From Leptolyngbyaceae cyanobacterium RM1_1_2 (GTDB lineage: Bacteria; Cyanobacteriota; Cyanobacteriia; Phormidesmidales; Phormidesmidaceae), in assembly GCA_012032345.1 (NCBI GenBank), contig JAAUQI010000026.1:1-64000 (forward strand): a stretch of DNA of 64,000 bases, given 5' to 3'. Both the position numbers and the translations under genes were made by a program. The notes beneath the pieces were generated by a model. It saw only the letters and a list, made by a program, of their open reading frames with translations, did not search any database and was not told the DNA's origin. This document shows positions 9,190-18,344 of this stretch, one piece after another (position 1 is the stretch's first letter; the number at the start of each line of letters is the position of its first letter).

Positions 9190-10312
9190 GCGCCGCAATA
9201 ATCTGTAAGTTAGCTGCCGGAAAGGGATACTGGTCAATTTGATCCAGCGTTACCCAGCGGACTTCATCACACTCCAGAGGCTGAGGATCGCCGCTGACGT
9301 GCTGGCAATGATACACGTTTAAGGTGACCTTGAAGTGCGTGTAGGCATGGTTTACGACCATCAGGCGATCGCCGACAGTAATTTTAATGCCTAGCTCTTC
9401 TTCAATCTCTCGCTCGACGCAGGCTTCCAGAGACTCCCCTGGTTCGACTTTGCCCCCCGGAAACTCCCAGAGGCCGCCCAAAAGGCCGGTTTGATGGCGG
9501 CGATCGATCAAAATTTTCCCTTCAGGGTTGTAAATGACCGCAACCCCAATTACTTTATGAGGCAGCGGTGCACGACTCTCACTCATGGGTAACTCCAGCT
9601 GTATGTTTTGATTGTAGGCGGCACAGTGCGATCGCCAAGGACAGAGCAAACAGGCAGGGTGATGACGAGTGCAGAGGGTTGCACCCAAATCCATTAAAGC
9701 CTGGTTAAAGTCTCTAGGCTGCTGCGGGTCTAGCAGCAGCCTAGAGACCTGCCAGAGAAAGCTGAGAGACTGACTCGGTGGGCAAGGCAGCGCCACCAGC
9801 CGCGCCAGCACCCGTTTGACATTGCCGTCTAAGATTGGCAAGGGCTGATTAAAGGCAGCGCTCAAAATTCCCCCTGCCGTGGTGCGACCGATTCCCGGCA
9901 GCGCCATCGCCGTCGCGAGCGACTGAGGAAACGCACCGTCGTGCTGCAGCACAATCACCTGAGCCGCCCGGTGCAGGTTACGGGCACGCGCATAGTAGCC
10001 CAGCCCCTGCCACGCCTTGAGGACGGCCTGCTGATCGGCGGTAGCTAATAATTGAACGGTGGGAAACGTTTTGAGCCAGCGATCGTAGTAGGGTAAGACC
10101 GTTTTTACCTGGGTCTGCTGCAGCATAATCTCTGAGATCCAGATGGCATAGGCATCTCGACTGCGTCGCCAGGGCAGGTCTCGGCCAGACTGGCCATACC
10201 AGCCTAGCAGCGATCGCCGCAGTTCTAAGACAACAGCTATCGGCAGATCCGCTAGCGAATCTGCCGATAGGGAAGTCTTTTCAATGAACTCAAACAGCTT
10301 AAACTGGCTCAA
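9173..10312 (-). CDS. mutY: A/G-specific adenine DNA glycosylase
   Basis: MutY removes adenine mispaired with 8-oxoguanine. Visible parts: the N-terminal PWRRSRDAYAIWISEIMLQQT block, the helix-hairpin-helix with LPGIGRTTAGG, the catalytic Asp in ILDGNVKR, and the iron-sulfur cysteines in a C-x6-C-x2-C-x5-C array (CTRHHPACLLCPWRSHC). The C-terminal third is a NUDIX-fold domain (LLGGLWEFPGGKVEPGES) that recognises 8-oxoG. At 379 residues it is full length. It is convergent with the HpsJ-like gene. Confidence 0.95.
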   Translation of the reverse strand: MSQFKLFEFIEKTSLSADSLADLPIAVVLELRRSLLGWYGQSGRDLPWRRSRDAYAIWISEIMLQQTQVKTVLPYYDRWLKTFPTVQLLATADQQAVLKAWQGLGYYARARNLHRAAQVIVLQHDGAFPQSLATAMALPGIGRTTAGGILSAAFNQPLPILDGNVKRVLARLVALPCPPSQSLSFLWQVSRLLLDPQQPRDFNQALMDLGATLCTRHHPACLLCPWRSHCAAYNQNIQLELPMSESRAPLPHKVIGVAVIYNPEGKILIDRRHQTGLLGGLWEFPGGKVEPGESLEACVEREIEEELGIKITVGDRLMVVNHAYTHFKVTLNVYHCQHVSGDPQPLECDEVRWVTLDQIDQYPFPAANLQIIAALKSAA

Positions 10313-10336
10313 GGAACTGGCTCAATCAAGCCGCAA

Positions 10337-10672
10337 CTACTCAACGGTATCAGCGCTGGTCTTGGCTAATGCCTGCTCAAACGTCATTCTTTGCTCAGCG
10401 CTTCGCAAGAAATAACCGCTCATCATCGCAGACGCCAACAGCCGACCCAAGTGTTCACGGCTGGTTGTCACCGTAATGTCAAAGTGCTGGGACGGCAAAC
10501 CGCCTAATAGCCCAATGACATTGTGCTCCATCACCTGCAAAACTTCAGACGAATCAGGCTTCGAGAGCTGGGCGATCGTCTCCGATTCTAAAGACTGCAC
10601 ATAGTGCATCAGGGCATTCCCCTGAGCAGACCTATCCAAAAAATCAGATGCTTGACCAGGTGCGTTATTCAT
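10337..10672 (-). CDS. DUF760 family protein
   Basis: A 111-residue protein resembling the cyanobacterial and plastid DUF760 family: ALMHYVQSLESETIAQLS near the start, then the VMEHNVIGLLGGLP and SREHLGRLLASAMMSGYFLR blocks. I chose the ATG at 10670-10672, preceded by a GAGGGAG ribosome site; the frame is open to 10759 without family-like sequence. Function unknown. It ends 25 bases upstream of the mutY start on the same strand, so they may share a transcript. Confidence 0.82.
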   Translation of the reverse strand: MNNAPGQASDFLDRSAQGNALMHYVQSLESETIAQLSKPDSSEVLQVMEHNVIGLLGGLPSQHFDITVTTSREHLGRLLASAMMSGYFLRSAEQRMTFEQALAKTSADTVE

Positions 10673-10850
10673 AACAGCTCCCTCACTCAGAAAACAACTG
10701 CTCACCTGGTGTATAACCCTATGAGCCGCGCTACAACGGTGTGTAACGCTTATTGCCACTGTAGCAAGGTCAGTTGCAACCCAGGGTAGGTAGAACCGAA
10801 CTGGGCCATAGGGGGATATCAGCGAGTCAGGAATGGGGGAGACTCCGCCT

Positions 10851-11093
10851 CTACCAGGTCGGATCTACATAGAGATCGATCGTCATCTGCGATCGCCCGG
10901 CTGGGACAGCACTGATGCAGGCGCAGATGGGATCTTCGCCACCATCTACCTCAACTTCACAGGCATGGCAAGAACCCATGAGACAGCCTGTGGGAATGGT
11001 GACTCCGGCCCGGGCAGCGACCTGGAGCAGCGGTTCCCCGGCTTCAGCCTCGACCACCACGTCGTCTGGAAGAAAGCGAATTTCTGTGCTCAT
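10851..11093 (-). CDS. Small [2Fe-2S] ferredoxin-like protein with shortened loop
   Basis: An 80-residue plant-type ferredoxin fold. The cluster motif is C37-x4-C42-x2-C45, followed by candidate fourth ligands C57 and C59. In photosynthetic ferredoxins the gap to the fourth cysteine is about 29 residues; here it is 11 or 13, so the C-terminal part is strongly shortened. It starts eight bases after the DUF2470 gene stop on the same strand, which implies co-transcription. The electron partner is unknown. Redox potential and activity cannot be read from the sequence. Confidence 0.82.
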   Translation of the reverse strand: MSTEIRFLPDDVVVEAEAGEPLLQVAARAGVTIPTGCLMGSCHACEVEVDGGEDPICACISAVPAGRSQMTIDLYVDPTW

Positions 11094-11101
11094 GGCGTCT
11101 T

Positions 11102-11395
11102 TTAAGAGGCGGTGTGGGGAGCTGCCGGGACTTGCTTCAGCATTTCAACCAGAGTATGGTGAGCGTCTTGGGCGCTTTCGAGGGCGTGATCAAAATTCAC
11201 GCGCAGGGCAGTCGGAGCGCCCCCAACCTGGGCTGTCAGGTTCATGCCCTGGCTGTCAATAGAGTCCATTGCCGCTGCCGTAGCCGCCTGTGCGCCGCCA
11301 AAGAACTGCGCATAGGTAAGGACGGCCTCGGCATGATCTTTATTCATGTGCTTACAAATGCGATCGCTCACTGCCGCTGTAATCGCTTCTGACAT
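11102..11395 (-). CDS. DUF2470 domain protein
   Basis: A 97-residue protein consisting of one DUF2470 domain: ICKHMNKDHAEAVLTYAQFF, then DSIDSQGMNL and the RVNFDHALESAQDAHHTLVEML end. The same domain forms the C-terminus of HugZ-type heme oxygenases and of plastid proteins linked to tetrapyrrole regulation, where it contributes to heme binding. The GGAG ribosome site upstream supports the ATG at 11395. It is first in a two-gene unit with the ferredoxin-like protein. A role in heme handling is inference only. Confidence 0.85.
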   Translation of the reverse strand: MSEAITAAVSDRICKHMNKDHAEAVLTYAQFFGGAQAATAAAMDSIDSQGMNLTAQVGGAPTALRVNFDHALESAQDAHHTLVEMLKQVPAAPHTAS

Positions 11396-11444
11396 GTAAA
11401 ATTCTCCAAGCTACCCCCCTAACCTAGCACTGCCTGAAGGAGTC

Positions 11445-11849
11445 ATGGAGTTGTTGCCATCGTCTAGTCTAGATTTAGAGCATCCTTGGCCTACGGGGCA
11501 TATTTTTCAAAGTCCGGGTGCTCACTTGACCTATCGTGTGGTGGGGCCGTGCTGTCGGCTGTTTGACCGCAATCAGCTCCCTTGGCCGTGCTGTCGGCTA
11601 CAGTGGCGTGGCAAAGAACCTAGCTGGCGGCGCGTGGGCCGCCAGCTAGTGCCTGACATGGCTACGCGCAAATTTGCTTCCTACAGCGTTGAGATTATCG
11701 GTCAGAGCTATCGCAGTGAGCCATTTGTGATCACGCTCTACACCTTCTTGCTGCCGCCTCAGCAACAGCAGTGGTGGTACGCCAAACAGAGGCCTCTGGC
11801 AATCTCAATGCCTGAAAAAACGGGCCTACAAGCCGATGGACACCAGTAA
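11445..11849 (+). CDS. Hypothetical protein
   Basis: A 134-residue frame with a good AAGGAG ribosome site six bases before its ATG. The protein has no TM segment or signal peptide, two CCRL motifs, and a Trp/Arg-rich centre. I do not recognise the family. It lies divergent from the DUF2470-ferredoxin pair and convergent with pyrC. The ribosome site and length make a real gene likely, but there is no functional clue. Confidence 0.55.
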   Translation: MELLPSSSLDLEHPWPTGHIFQSPGAHLTYRVVGPCCRLFDRNQLPWPCCRLQWRGKEPSWRRVGRQLVPDMATRKFASYSVEIIGQSYRSEPFVITLYTFLLPPQQQQWWYAKQRPLAISMPEKTGLQADGHQ

Positions 11850-11920
11850 ACCTACGCTAACGCATCTTTGTATTTAGGACTGCTGAGGGAGAATAGTTTT
11901 GGCAGTGGCTCTAGATGTCC

Positions 11921-13240
11921 CTATCCCGCTTCAAACTGTAAGGGTCTGCCACGCACAGTGTCGTTGAAATGACCGTGATCAAAAACTACCTGACCCGCAA
12001 CCAGGGTGAGGCTGGGCCAGCCCGTTAAGTTCCACCCCTCAAACGGACTCCAGCCGCACTTGGTTTGCAACTCATGGCGCAGGACGGGTCGGTAGGTCTT
12101 TAAGTCAATCAGTACTAAATCGGCGTCATAGCCGGGAGCGATCGCTCCTTTATTGGGAATCTGATAGGCTTTGGCGACTGCTGTAGACATCCAGTTGGCC
12201 ACCTGTGCTACCGTACAGCGCCCTTGCATAGCCTGGGTCAGCATCAGCGGCAGCGAAGTCTCTACCCCAGGCATTCCTGACGGAGAGGCCGGATAGCCTT
12301 TGCCTTTTTCTGCTAGCGTATGGGGGGCATGATCGGTGGCTATGAAGTCAATCACACCGTCTAGCAGGGCCTGCCACAGTACCTGGTTATCATGGGGCGA
12401 TCGCAGCGGCGGATTCATCTGAGCCAGGGTGCCAATAGCTTCGTAGGCAGCGGTGTTGAGCAGCAGGTGCTGGGGAGTGACCTCTGCTGTGACCCAGTCG
12501 GGCTTATCTTGCCGCAGCAGGCCAGCTTCTTCAGCCGTAGAGAGGTGCAAAATATGCAGTCGCCGCCGATATTTTTTAGAGAGCCTGAGGGCTAGCTGCG
12601 TTGCCTCTAGAGCGGCCTGAGCGTCCTGAATTTCGGAATGCACTTTGGGGTCGCTGCGTCCGGCAAACTGCTGTCGCCGTGCCAAAATCCGCGCCTGGTT
12701 TTCAGCATGGACAGCAATCAGGCGATCGCCCTCGGCAAAAATTGGCTCAATCGCGGTTTCTGTATCGACCAGCAGCGCCCCGTGAGCAGACCCCATAAAT
12801 ATTTTGATACCGGGAGTAGGCTGAGCCGTGCGCAAATCTGGCAGGTTCTCAGGCGTGGCCCCAATAAAAAAGCCGTAGTTAACCAGGGATCTCTCGGAGG
12901 CCAGCTTCAGCTTGGCATCTAAAGTTGCCTGTGTGGTCGTCAGCGGCTGCGTGTTGGGCATTTCCAGGTATGACGTGACGCCGCCTCGGGCACAGGCCCG
13001 TGAAGCAGTGTACAAATCTTCTTTGTGCTCTAGGCCCGGATCTCGAAAATGTACCTGGGGATCAATCACTCCCGGCAGCAGCGTTTGCCCCGCCGCATCA
13101 ATAGTCTGTACTCCTGCAGTAGGCAAAATCGTATCTGCAACCTGGGCAATGCGATCGCCTGCAATGCTTACATCTCCAGAGATAAATTCACCAGAGGGCA
13201 GCAGAATACGGGCGTTTTGAATCAGGAGTGTGACCGTCAT
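11921..13240 (-). CDS. pyrC: Dihydroorotase (class I)
   Basis: Dihydroorotase closes the ring of carbamoyl-aspartate in pyrimidine synthesis. Zinc ligands appear in HFRDPG near residue 65, the metal-bridging lysine position is in GIKIFMG, and histidines are in HAEN and HLST. The catalytic Asp is in ATDHAPH, and the SGMPGVET block is typical of the long class I enzymes. I chose the ATG at 13240 (MTVTLLIQNARILLP), which aligns with the usual N-terminus; nine upstream codons are open. The 439-residue length is normal. Confidence 0.93.
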   Translation of the reverse strand: MTVTLLIQNARILLPSGEFISGDVSIAGDRIAQVADTILPTAGVQTIDAAGQTLLPGVIDPQVHFRDPGLEHKEDLYTASRACARGGVTSYLEMPNTQPLTTTQATLDAKLKLASERSLVNYGFFIGATPENLPDLRTAQPTPGIKIFMGSAHGALLVDTETAIEPIFAEGDRLIAVHAENQARILARRQQFAGRSDPKVHSEIQDAQAALEATQLALRLSKKYRRRLHILHLSTAEEAGLLRQDKPDWVTAEVTPQHLLLNTAAYEAIGTLAQMNPPLRSPHDNQVLWQALLDGVIDFIATDHAPHTLAEKGKGYPASPSGMPGVETSLPLMLTQAMQGRCTVAQVANWMSTAVAKAYQIPNKGAIAPGYDADLVLIDLKTYRPVLRHELQTKCGWSPFEGWNLTGWPSLTLVAGQVVFDHGHFNDTVRGRPLQFEAG

Positions 13241-13557
13241 AGAAACAGACGCACCAAAGAGCAACACAGATCTGATCTGTTCGACTGTAGACTATTTTAG
13301 CGGGATGGGGAGCCTGTCACCTTTGCAGATGCAAAATTTTAGCCTCTAGTCGAAGAATGCTGCACGTCGGTAAGACGGACTTTTCAGAGAATGAGTACAA
13401 ATGCTCGACTCCAACCAGCTTTGATGCTAGCTTAGAGAACAAACCTGCTGACGGCGCTCAGAAAGCAGGTGGAATGCTGATATACGAGGCATAGGGGCGA
13501 TCGCTGGCAAGATTTGGCAGCCAGATAGCATCTTGGCTACAAATTGACTATGATCGG
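13241..13557. other. Intergenic region between pyrC and lepB
   Basis: About 315 bases between divergently transcribed genes, so it should hold both promoters. I see no coding frame, no clear inverted repeat and no confident -35/-10 pair. Confidence 0.4.
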
Positions 13558-14259
13558 TTGATTAACCCTGCCCTACCCAAGTTTAGGTGTTTGCCTGTGG
13601 CCGAAAATCATCCGTCTCTACCTCCTGGCTCAGAGGCTCCTGGCTCAGAGGCTCCTGGCTCAGAAACTCCTAGCCCAGAGGAGACCTCCAACCGGCCTGG
13701 GTCGGCTGCGCTACCCCCTGCTAAAGCGCAGGCCACAGCTAATCCCTGGATAGAAGCCCTGCAAACAGTCGGGCTAAGTGTTGTTTTAGCCTTGGGAATT
13801 CGACATTTTGTGGCAGAGGCCCGCTACATTCCCTCAGGCTCAATGGAGCCAACGCTGCAGATTAACGATCGCCTAGTCATTGAGAAAATTAGCTACCGCT
13901 TTAATCCTCCGGTGCGAGAAGATATTGTGGTGTTCTGGCCGCCTGAAAATCTGTTTCCCGCAGGTGGGCGGCGCGATGCGTTTATCAAGCGCGTCATTGG
14001 CCTGCCGGGCGAGTCTGTTGAAGTTAAAGAGGGCAAAGTATTTGTAGAAGGTCAAGCCCTGGAAGAAGACTACATTAAGGCTCCTCCCAACTATCAGTGG
14101 GGGCCTGAAATCGTACCCGCCGATCAATACCTAGTTCTGGGCGATAACCGCAACAGCAGTTTTGACAGCCACTCTTGGGGCTTCGTACCGCAAGACAATA
14201 TTATTGGTCGAGCCGCAGTCCGGTTTTGGCCGCCCCAGCGGCTAGGAGGTCTTGACTAG
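13558..14259 (+). CDS. lepB: Signal peptidase I
   Basis: LepB cleaves signal peptides of exported proteins at the membrane. The catalytic Ser lies in YIPSGSMEPTL and the general-base Lys in RRDAFIKRVIGLPGE; the GDNRNSSFDSHSWGFV box is also complete. One TM segment lies at about 65-85. The N-terminus is long and Pro/Glu-rich because of a 15-bp tandem repeat giving PGSEA units. The first start is TTG at 13558; a GTG at 13597 with an AGG upstream is an alternative. It is convergent with the Ni/Co transporter with only two bases between stops. Confidence 0.93.
   Translation: MINPALPKFRCLPVAENHPSLPPGSEAPGSEAPGSETPSPEETSNRPGSAALPPAKAQATANPWIEALQTVGLSVVLALGIRHFVAEARYIPSGSMEPTLQINDRLVIEKISYRFNPPVREDIVVFWPPENLFPAGGRRDAFIKRVIGLPGESVEVKEGKVFVEGQALEEDYIKAPPNYQWGPEIVPADQYLVLGDNRNSSFDSHSWGFVPQDNIIGRAAVRFWPPQRLGGLD
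13622..13681 (+). repeat. 15-bp tandem repeat inside lepB
   Basis: Four units of CTCCTGGCTCAGAGG, the last two with substitutions, encode the PGSEA-type pentapeptide repeat in the cytosolic N-terminus of signal peptidase I. The reading frame is preserved by the unit length. Confidence 0.9.
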
Positions 14260-14261
14260 AC

Positions 14262-15854
14262 TCAGGCAAAAATTTGCAGCATGGCGCGGGTTGAGATGCC
14301 TAGGCCCAATAGAAAAATGCTCAGAGCACTGACTGTTGGCAGCAGTCTCATAGCTTTTGACTGGGTGGGAACTCGCTTGAAAAACTGCCTGCCGTAAACC
14401 AGCAGCAGCCCTAGGCTAGTCAGCACTACCGCCAACCCCAGACTAAAAGCCACAACCAGCGATAGCCCCAAAGCAATATTCCCAAACGCGATCGCGCTCA
14501 GTAGCAAAACCAAAGCTGCCGGACAAGGAATGAGTCCGCCTGAAATGCCCAAAGCTAGCAGGCTACGCCAGGTTACCGGAGAGCCATCTGCTCCAGAGGG
14601 TAAATGAGAGTGCGAGTGTCCCCCAGCATGTGAGTGATGCCCTGAGTGGGCATGGCTGTGAGTGTGGGGCGGGTTCGCGTGTGCCGTTTCCAGTACATTG
14701 TGGGACTGGATTGGGTGGGAGTAAGAATATTTGTGGGGATGAGGGTGAGAATGTTCTTGGGCAGAAGTAGCCAGCACAGGTATGGCAGGGTGAAGCAGTT
14801 CATGACTGTGCCCAGGTTCAGCGTCTCCATGATGGGTGTGAACATGACTGCGTTCAGTATGGCCATGTCCAGTATGACTGTGTTCAGCCTGACTATGACT
14901 GTGGCTATGCCCGTGGTCAGCGTGTTCATGATCGGTGTGAACATGATTGTGTCCGCTGGCATTCAATTCAGGGCGTCTCTGGCGATCGCGTCTCCAGCGC
15001 GTCATCAGCAGGTTAAAGCCAATACCCACCACCATCGATCCTGATATCAGGCTCATCCACGGATAGAGCGTTTCTGGAACTACATAGCGAGTGGCAAAGA
15101 GCGCTACCAGCCCTAGCGCAAAAATGCCCAGCGTATGAGTGATTGTTGTGGTCGCAGCCAGAATGACAGCATGGAGAGGAGTTGCCCGTTCGCCAATCAG
15201 ATAAGCCCCGACCAGGGTTTTGCCGTGTCCCGGCGACATAGAGTGCAGAGCACCCCAGACAAAAGCCCCCGCGATCGCCAAGATCGTTTCGCTCATTCCC
15301 AGCCACTGGGAGCGGGGGATAAGGGCCAGGGTTTGCTTTTTGGGCGTGAAGACAAAAGTTTTGAGCTGTCCGGCTCGTAAGACGGTAGCTAGGCAGCTAG
15401 CGCCGGGTGCCTCTGGCAAAAATAAATCATAGAAAACAGTTGGCTCTTGGGGGGGCGTATCCCAGGTGTAGTCTAGGCGCAGGGTTGTATGGGTACTAGG
15501 TGCTAGCACTGCGCCGGGCACCACTCGACCTTCAGGAGCCGTTACCGTCAGGGTTGGACTGGAGCGATCGCCGTCGCTGAGCCTGATCTTTTCGCTAAAA
15601 AAAGCCTGTAGCGCCGCTTGGTGAGCCAGAACCTCACTAGCAGAGAGCTGATTATCCTGGTTGTCATCGGCAAAAGCGCTCAAGCCAGTGGGGTAAGTCA
15701 GGGTGATTTGAACGGTAGCTGGCTCAACAATCACCTCGGCAGTCGAGAGATCAGCCCAGTGGGCCTGACCGGGTGGAGCAGCGACTAGAGCACAAACCAG
15801 GAGGATAAAACCCGAGAGCAGACTCAAACCGCCGTAGCGAAACAGCTTTTTCAT
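14262..15854 (-). CDS. NicO/RcnA-type nickel-cobalt exporter with His-rich loop
   Basis: A 530-residue membrane transporter. After a signal peptide (PPGQAHW near 30) comes an outer beta-rich domain to about 180, then the NicO membrane region. The family motif HSMSPGHGKTLVGAYL is present. A very long loop between TM segments (about 300-420) is packed with His-x-His and His-Gly motifs, as in Ni/Co/Zn transporters. The C-terminal half has GISGGLIPCPAALVLLLS. Metal choice cannot be fixed from sequence; nickel or cobalt export is the family expectation. It is convergent with lepB. Confidence 0.85.
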   Translation of the reverse strand: MKKLFRYGGLSLLSGFILLVCALVAAPPGQAHWADLSTAEVIVEPATVQITLTYPTGLSAFADDNQDNQLSASEVLAHQAALQAFFSEKIRLSDGDRSSPTLTVTAPEGRVVPGAVLAPSTHTTLRLDYTWDTPPQEPTVFYDLFLPEAPGASCLATVLRAGQLKTFVFTPKKQTLALIPRSQWLGMSETILAIAGAFVWGALHSMSPGHGKTLVGAYLIGERATPLHAVILAATTTITHTLGIFALGLVALFATRYVVPETLYPWMSLISGSMVVGIGFNLLMTRWRRDRQRRPELNASGHNHVHTDHEHADHGHSHSHSQAEHSHTGHGHTERSHVHTHHGDAEPGHSHELLHPAIPVLATSAQEHSHPHPHKYSYSHPIQSHNVLETAHANPPHTHSHAHSGHHSHAGGHSHSHLPSGADGSPVTWRSLLALGISGGLIPCPAALVLLLSAIAFGNIALGLSLVVAFSLGLAVVLTSLGLLLVYGRQFFKRVPTQSKAMRLLPTVSALSIFLLGLGISTRAMLQIFA

Positions 15855-15993
15855 AAAAAGACCCCAAGGAATGCGTTGAGCAGCGATCGCAGAATAAATT
15901 GTCTACAAAGTGTACGCAACTATGCCCTCAATTGGATGTCTTTTCAGCCAGCCGGTGGAATTTTTGTGACACGAATTCTTTAAACTCCGGCTG

Positions 15994-16107
15994 CATATAG
16001 TGAAAGGCAGGAGGATGAAGGTAGAAGGATGAAGGATGAATAGGATGCTGGTGGTGTAAAGATTCAGCGATCTGAGTTGTTCTAACCAAACTGCGGTTTG
16101 CCATAGC
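15994..16107 (-). repeat. Dispersed MITE-like repeat, family A copy 1
   Basis: This is a reverse-orientation copy of the element also found at 47619-47724 and 56642-56786. Reading the minus strand it begins CTATGGCAAACCGCAGTT, continues through GATCGCTGAATCTTTAC, then a degenerate CATCCTT heptamer tract, and ends near CTATATG. The ends are imperfect inverted repeats. A 61-codon frame across it (15928-16113) is a by-product of the repeat and I do not call it a gene. Confidence 0.85.
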
Positions 16108-16111
16108 GCGC

Positions 16112-16140
16112 AAAAAAGGCGGATGAAACTTTCATCCGCC
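16112..16140 (-). terminator. Rho-independent terminator of dnaK
   Basis: On the minus strand a GGCGGATGA stem with a short loop and TCATCCGCC is followed directly by six T. It lies about 85 bases after the dnaK stop and is the best-formed terminator in the window. Confidence 0.85.
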
Positions 16141-16209
16141 CCTTGCTAGCCGGAGCAAGGCCAGGGCTATTTTTTGAGTAGCGGTTCAGCCAGCGATCGC
16201 TGGCTGAAC
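16141..16209. other. Two further hairpins in the dnaK 3' region
   Basis: Between dnaK and its terminator lie a seven-base-pair hairpin (CCTTGCT/AGCAAGG, 16141-16160) and a perfect 26-base palindrome at 16184-16209 whose centre is the HIP1 octamer GCGATCGC. Neither has a T tract, so they may stabilise the 3' end of the dnaK message rather than terminate it. Confidence 0.6.
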
Positions 16210-16225
16210 TCGGGCTGAGACTGGG

Positions 16226-18148
16226 CTATTTGTTGGCGTCAGTTTCTGAAAACTCGGCGTCAATGACGTCATCTTCGCCGCCCGTAGCGCTGGTGCCGTT
16301 TTCTGGGGTACCGGCATCTTCACCGGGAGCGCCCGCTGCTGCCCCATCCCCCTGCTGATAGAGATTGCTGCTGACGGTGTAAAGCGCCTGCTGCAACTCG
16401 GTAGTCAGGGTTTTAATCTTGTCGAAGTCTTCGCTGGCGATCGCTTCTCTAAGATCTTTAACTTGACCCTCGATTTTCTCTTTGTCAGCGGCAGGAACTT
16501 TCTCCCCTAGCTCACCAATTTGCTTTTCAGCCTGATAGGTCAGCGAGTCGGCCTGATTCTTCAGGTCAATATTTTCGCGGCGCTCTTTGTCAACTGCGGC
16601 ATTAGCCTCAGCATCCTTCACCATGCGCTCGACTTCCTGCTCGTCTAGGGTAGAAGCGCCAGTAATGCTGATAGACTGCTCTTTGCCAGTGCCCTTGTCT
16701 TTGGCCGTGACGTTGAGAATGCCGTTGGCATCAATGTCGAAGATGACCTCAATCTGAGGCACACCCCGAGCCGCCGGCGGAATTCCGTCGAGCCGGAAGG
16801 TTCCCAGGCTCTTGTTGTCCTTAGACAGCTCCCGCTCACCCTGCAGAACGTGAATTTCCACATTGGTTTGTCCGTCTACCGCCGTCGAGAAAACCTCAGA
16901 CTTTTTGGTCGGCACGGTGGTATTACGCGGAATTAGCTTGGTCATGACGCCCCCTAGGGTTTCAACCCCTAGAGATAGCGGAATCACGTCCAGCAGCAGA
17001 ATGTCTTTGACCTCACCCGCCAAAACGCCCGCCTGGATAGCCGCGCCCACAGCTACAACTTCGTCTGGGTTGACGCTCTGGTTAGGATCCTTACCCAACA
17101 CCCGCTTCACCAGCTCTTTGACTGCCGGAATCCGGGTTGAACCGCCGACGAGAACGATTTCATCAATGTTCTCTTTGCTCAGCTTGGCATCTTTGAGTGA
17201 GTTCTCAACCGGAATACGGCAGCGATCGATCAGGTCTGAAACCAGCTCCTCAAATTTAGCCCGGGTCAGCGCCATGTCGAGGTGCTTGGGCCCGTCTTGA
17301 GTAGCGGTAATAAAAGGCAGGTTGATTTCGGCCTGAGTGGCGCTAGACAGCTCGATTTTGGCTTTTTCAGCCGCTTCGGTCAGGCGCTGTAGCGCTTGCT
17401 TATCTTTGCGCAGGTCAATGCCCTCAGACTTCATAAACTCCTCAGCCAGGTAGTCTACGATCTTTTTGTCGAAGTCATCACCGCCTAGGTGAGTGTCGCC
17501 TGACGTAGACAGTACCTCAAAGACGCCGTCGCCGACTTCTAGAATAGAGACATCAAAGGTACCGCCGCCCAAGTCAAAGACAAGAATAGTTTCGTTGCTC
17601 TTTTTGTCCAAGCCGTAGGCTAGAGAAGCTGCCGTCGGCTCGTTAATGATCCGCAGCACTTCGATGCCAGCAATCCGGCCTGCATCTTTGGTGGCCTGAC
17701 GCTGGGAGTCATTAAAGTAAGCAGGCACCGTAATCACCGCCTGAGTGACGGTTTCACCGATGTACTTGCTGGCGTCATCAACCAGCTTGCGCAGAACCTG
17801 GGCTGAAATTTCTTCAGGGGCAAACTGCTTTTCTGCATTAGAGGATTCTAAACGGACGTTGCCGCCAGAGTTGAGGACGTTGTAAGCAACCTCAGTCGCT
17901 TCGTTGTTTACTTCGTCATAGCGGCGACCCATGAAGCGCTTAACAGAATAAAAGGTGTTGCCCGGGTTCATCACCGCCTGACGCTTGGCAATTTGACCGA
18001 CTAAGCGATCGCCATTTTTAGCGTAGGCGACGACAGAAGGCGTTGTGCGAAAACCCTCTGCGTTAGCAATAACGGCGGGCTTACCCCCTTCCATTACCGC
18101 TACACAGGAGTTGGTAGTTCCTAAGTCAATGCCAACAACTTTGGCCAT
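16226..18148 (-). CDS. dnaK: Chaperone DnaK (Hsp70)
   Basis: A full 640-residue Hsp70. The ATPase starts with the phosphate loop [13 protein letters not shown], with [13 protein letters not shown] near 195 and [10 protein letters not shown] near 337. The substrate domain follows the [14 protein letters not shown] linker at about 390. The helical lid ends in an acidic Gly-rich tail. The tail lacks the strict EEVD-like end but resembles DnaK2-type cyanobacterial proteins. No CIRCE element was seen upstream. The TATAGT-like hexamer on the minus strand at 18179-18184 could be a -10, but I find no good -35. The gene stands alone and is followed by three hairpins including a terminator. Confidence 0.97.
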   Translation of the reverse strand: MAKVVGIDLGTTNSCVAVMEGGKPAVIANAEGFRTTPSVVAYAKNGDRLVGQIAKRQAVMNPGNTFYSVKRFMGRRYDEVNNEATEVAYNVLNSGGNVRLESSNAEKQFAPEEISAQVLRKLVDDASKYIGETVTQAVITVPAYFNDSQRQATKDAGRIAGIEVLRIINEPTAASLAYGLDKKSNETILVFDLGGGTFDVSILEVGDGVFEVLSTSGDTHLGGDDFDKKIVDYLAEEFMKSEGIDLRKDKQALQRLTEAAEKAKIELSSATQAEINLPFITATQDGPKHLDMALTRAKFEELVSDLIDRCRIPVENSLKDAKLSKENIDEIVLVGGSTRIPAVKELVKRVLGKDPNQSVNPDEVVAVGAAIQAGVLAGEVKDILLLDVIPLSLGVETLGGVMTKLIPRNTTVPTKKSEVFSTAVDGQTNVEIHVLQGERELSKDNKSLGTFRLDGIPPAARGVPQIEVIFDIDANGILNVTAKDKGTGKEQSISITGASTLDEQEVERMVKDAEANAAVDKERRENIDLKNQADSLTYQAEKQIGELGEKVPAADKEKIEGQVKDLREAIASEDFDKIKTLTTELQQALYTVSSNLYQQGDGAAAGAPGEDAGTPENGTSATGGEDDVIDAEFSETDANK

Positions 18149-18344
18149 AAAATTCTTGCTCCGGCTTAACAGTTACTTACTATAGTGCTAGGCAAAAGCG
18201 GTTCTCTGAAGGGGGGGTTACCGAACCTGAAGGTGAGGAGTTGACGGGGTTTCAGATGTTGAGTGACTAACTGACCCACTTTGTATTAGGATTACCTGAC
18301 TAACCCTTTAGCTTAGGAATGCTAGCAATGGAGACTTTGGAAAA

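Noticed and set aside
14573-15044. Long open frames on both strands inside the Ni/Co transporter
   Set aside because: They come from the low-complexity His-rich codons of the real gene.
15928-16113. 61-codon frame, similar to one at 47640-47828
   Set aside because: Both are translations of repeat family A; the shared TQIAESL peptide reflects the DNA repeat, not a protein family.
18149-18344. CIRCE or other heat-shock operator before dnaK
   Set aside because: No TTAGCACTC/GAGTGCTAA inverted repeat is present.
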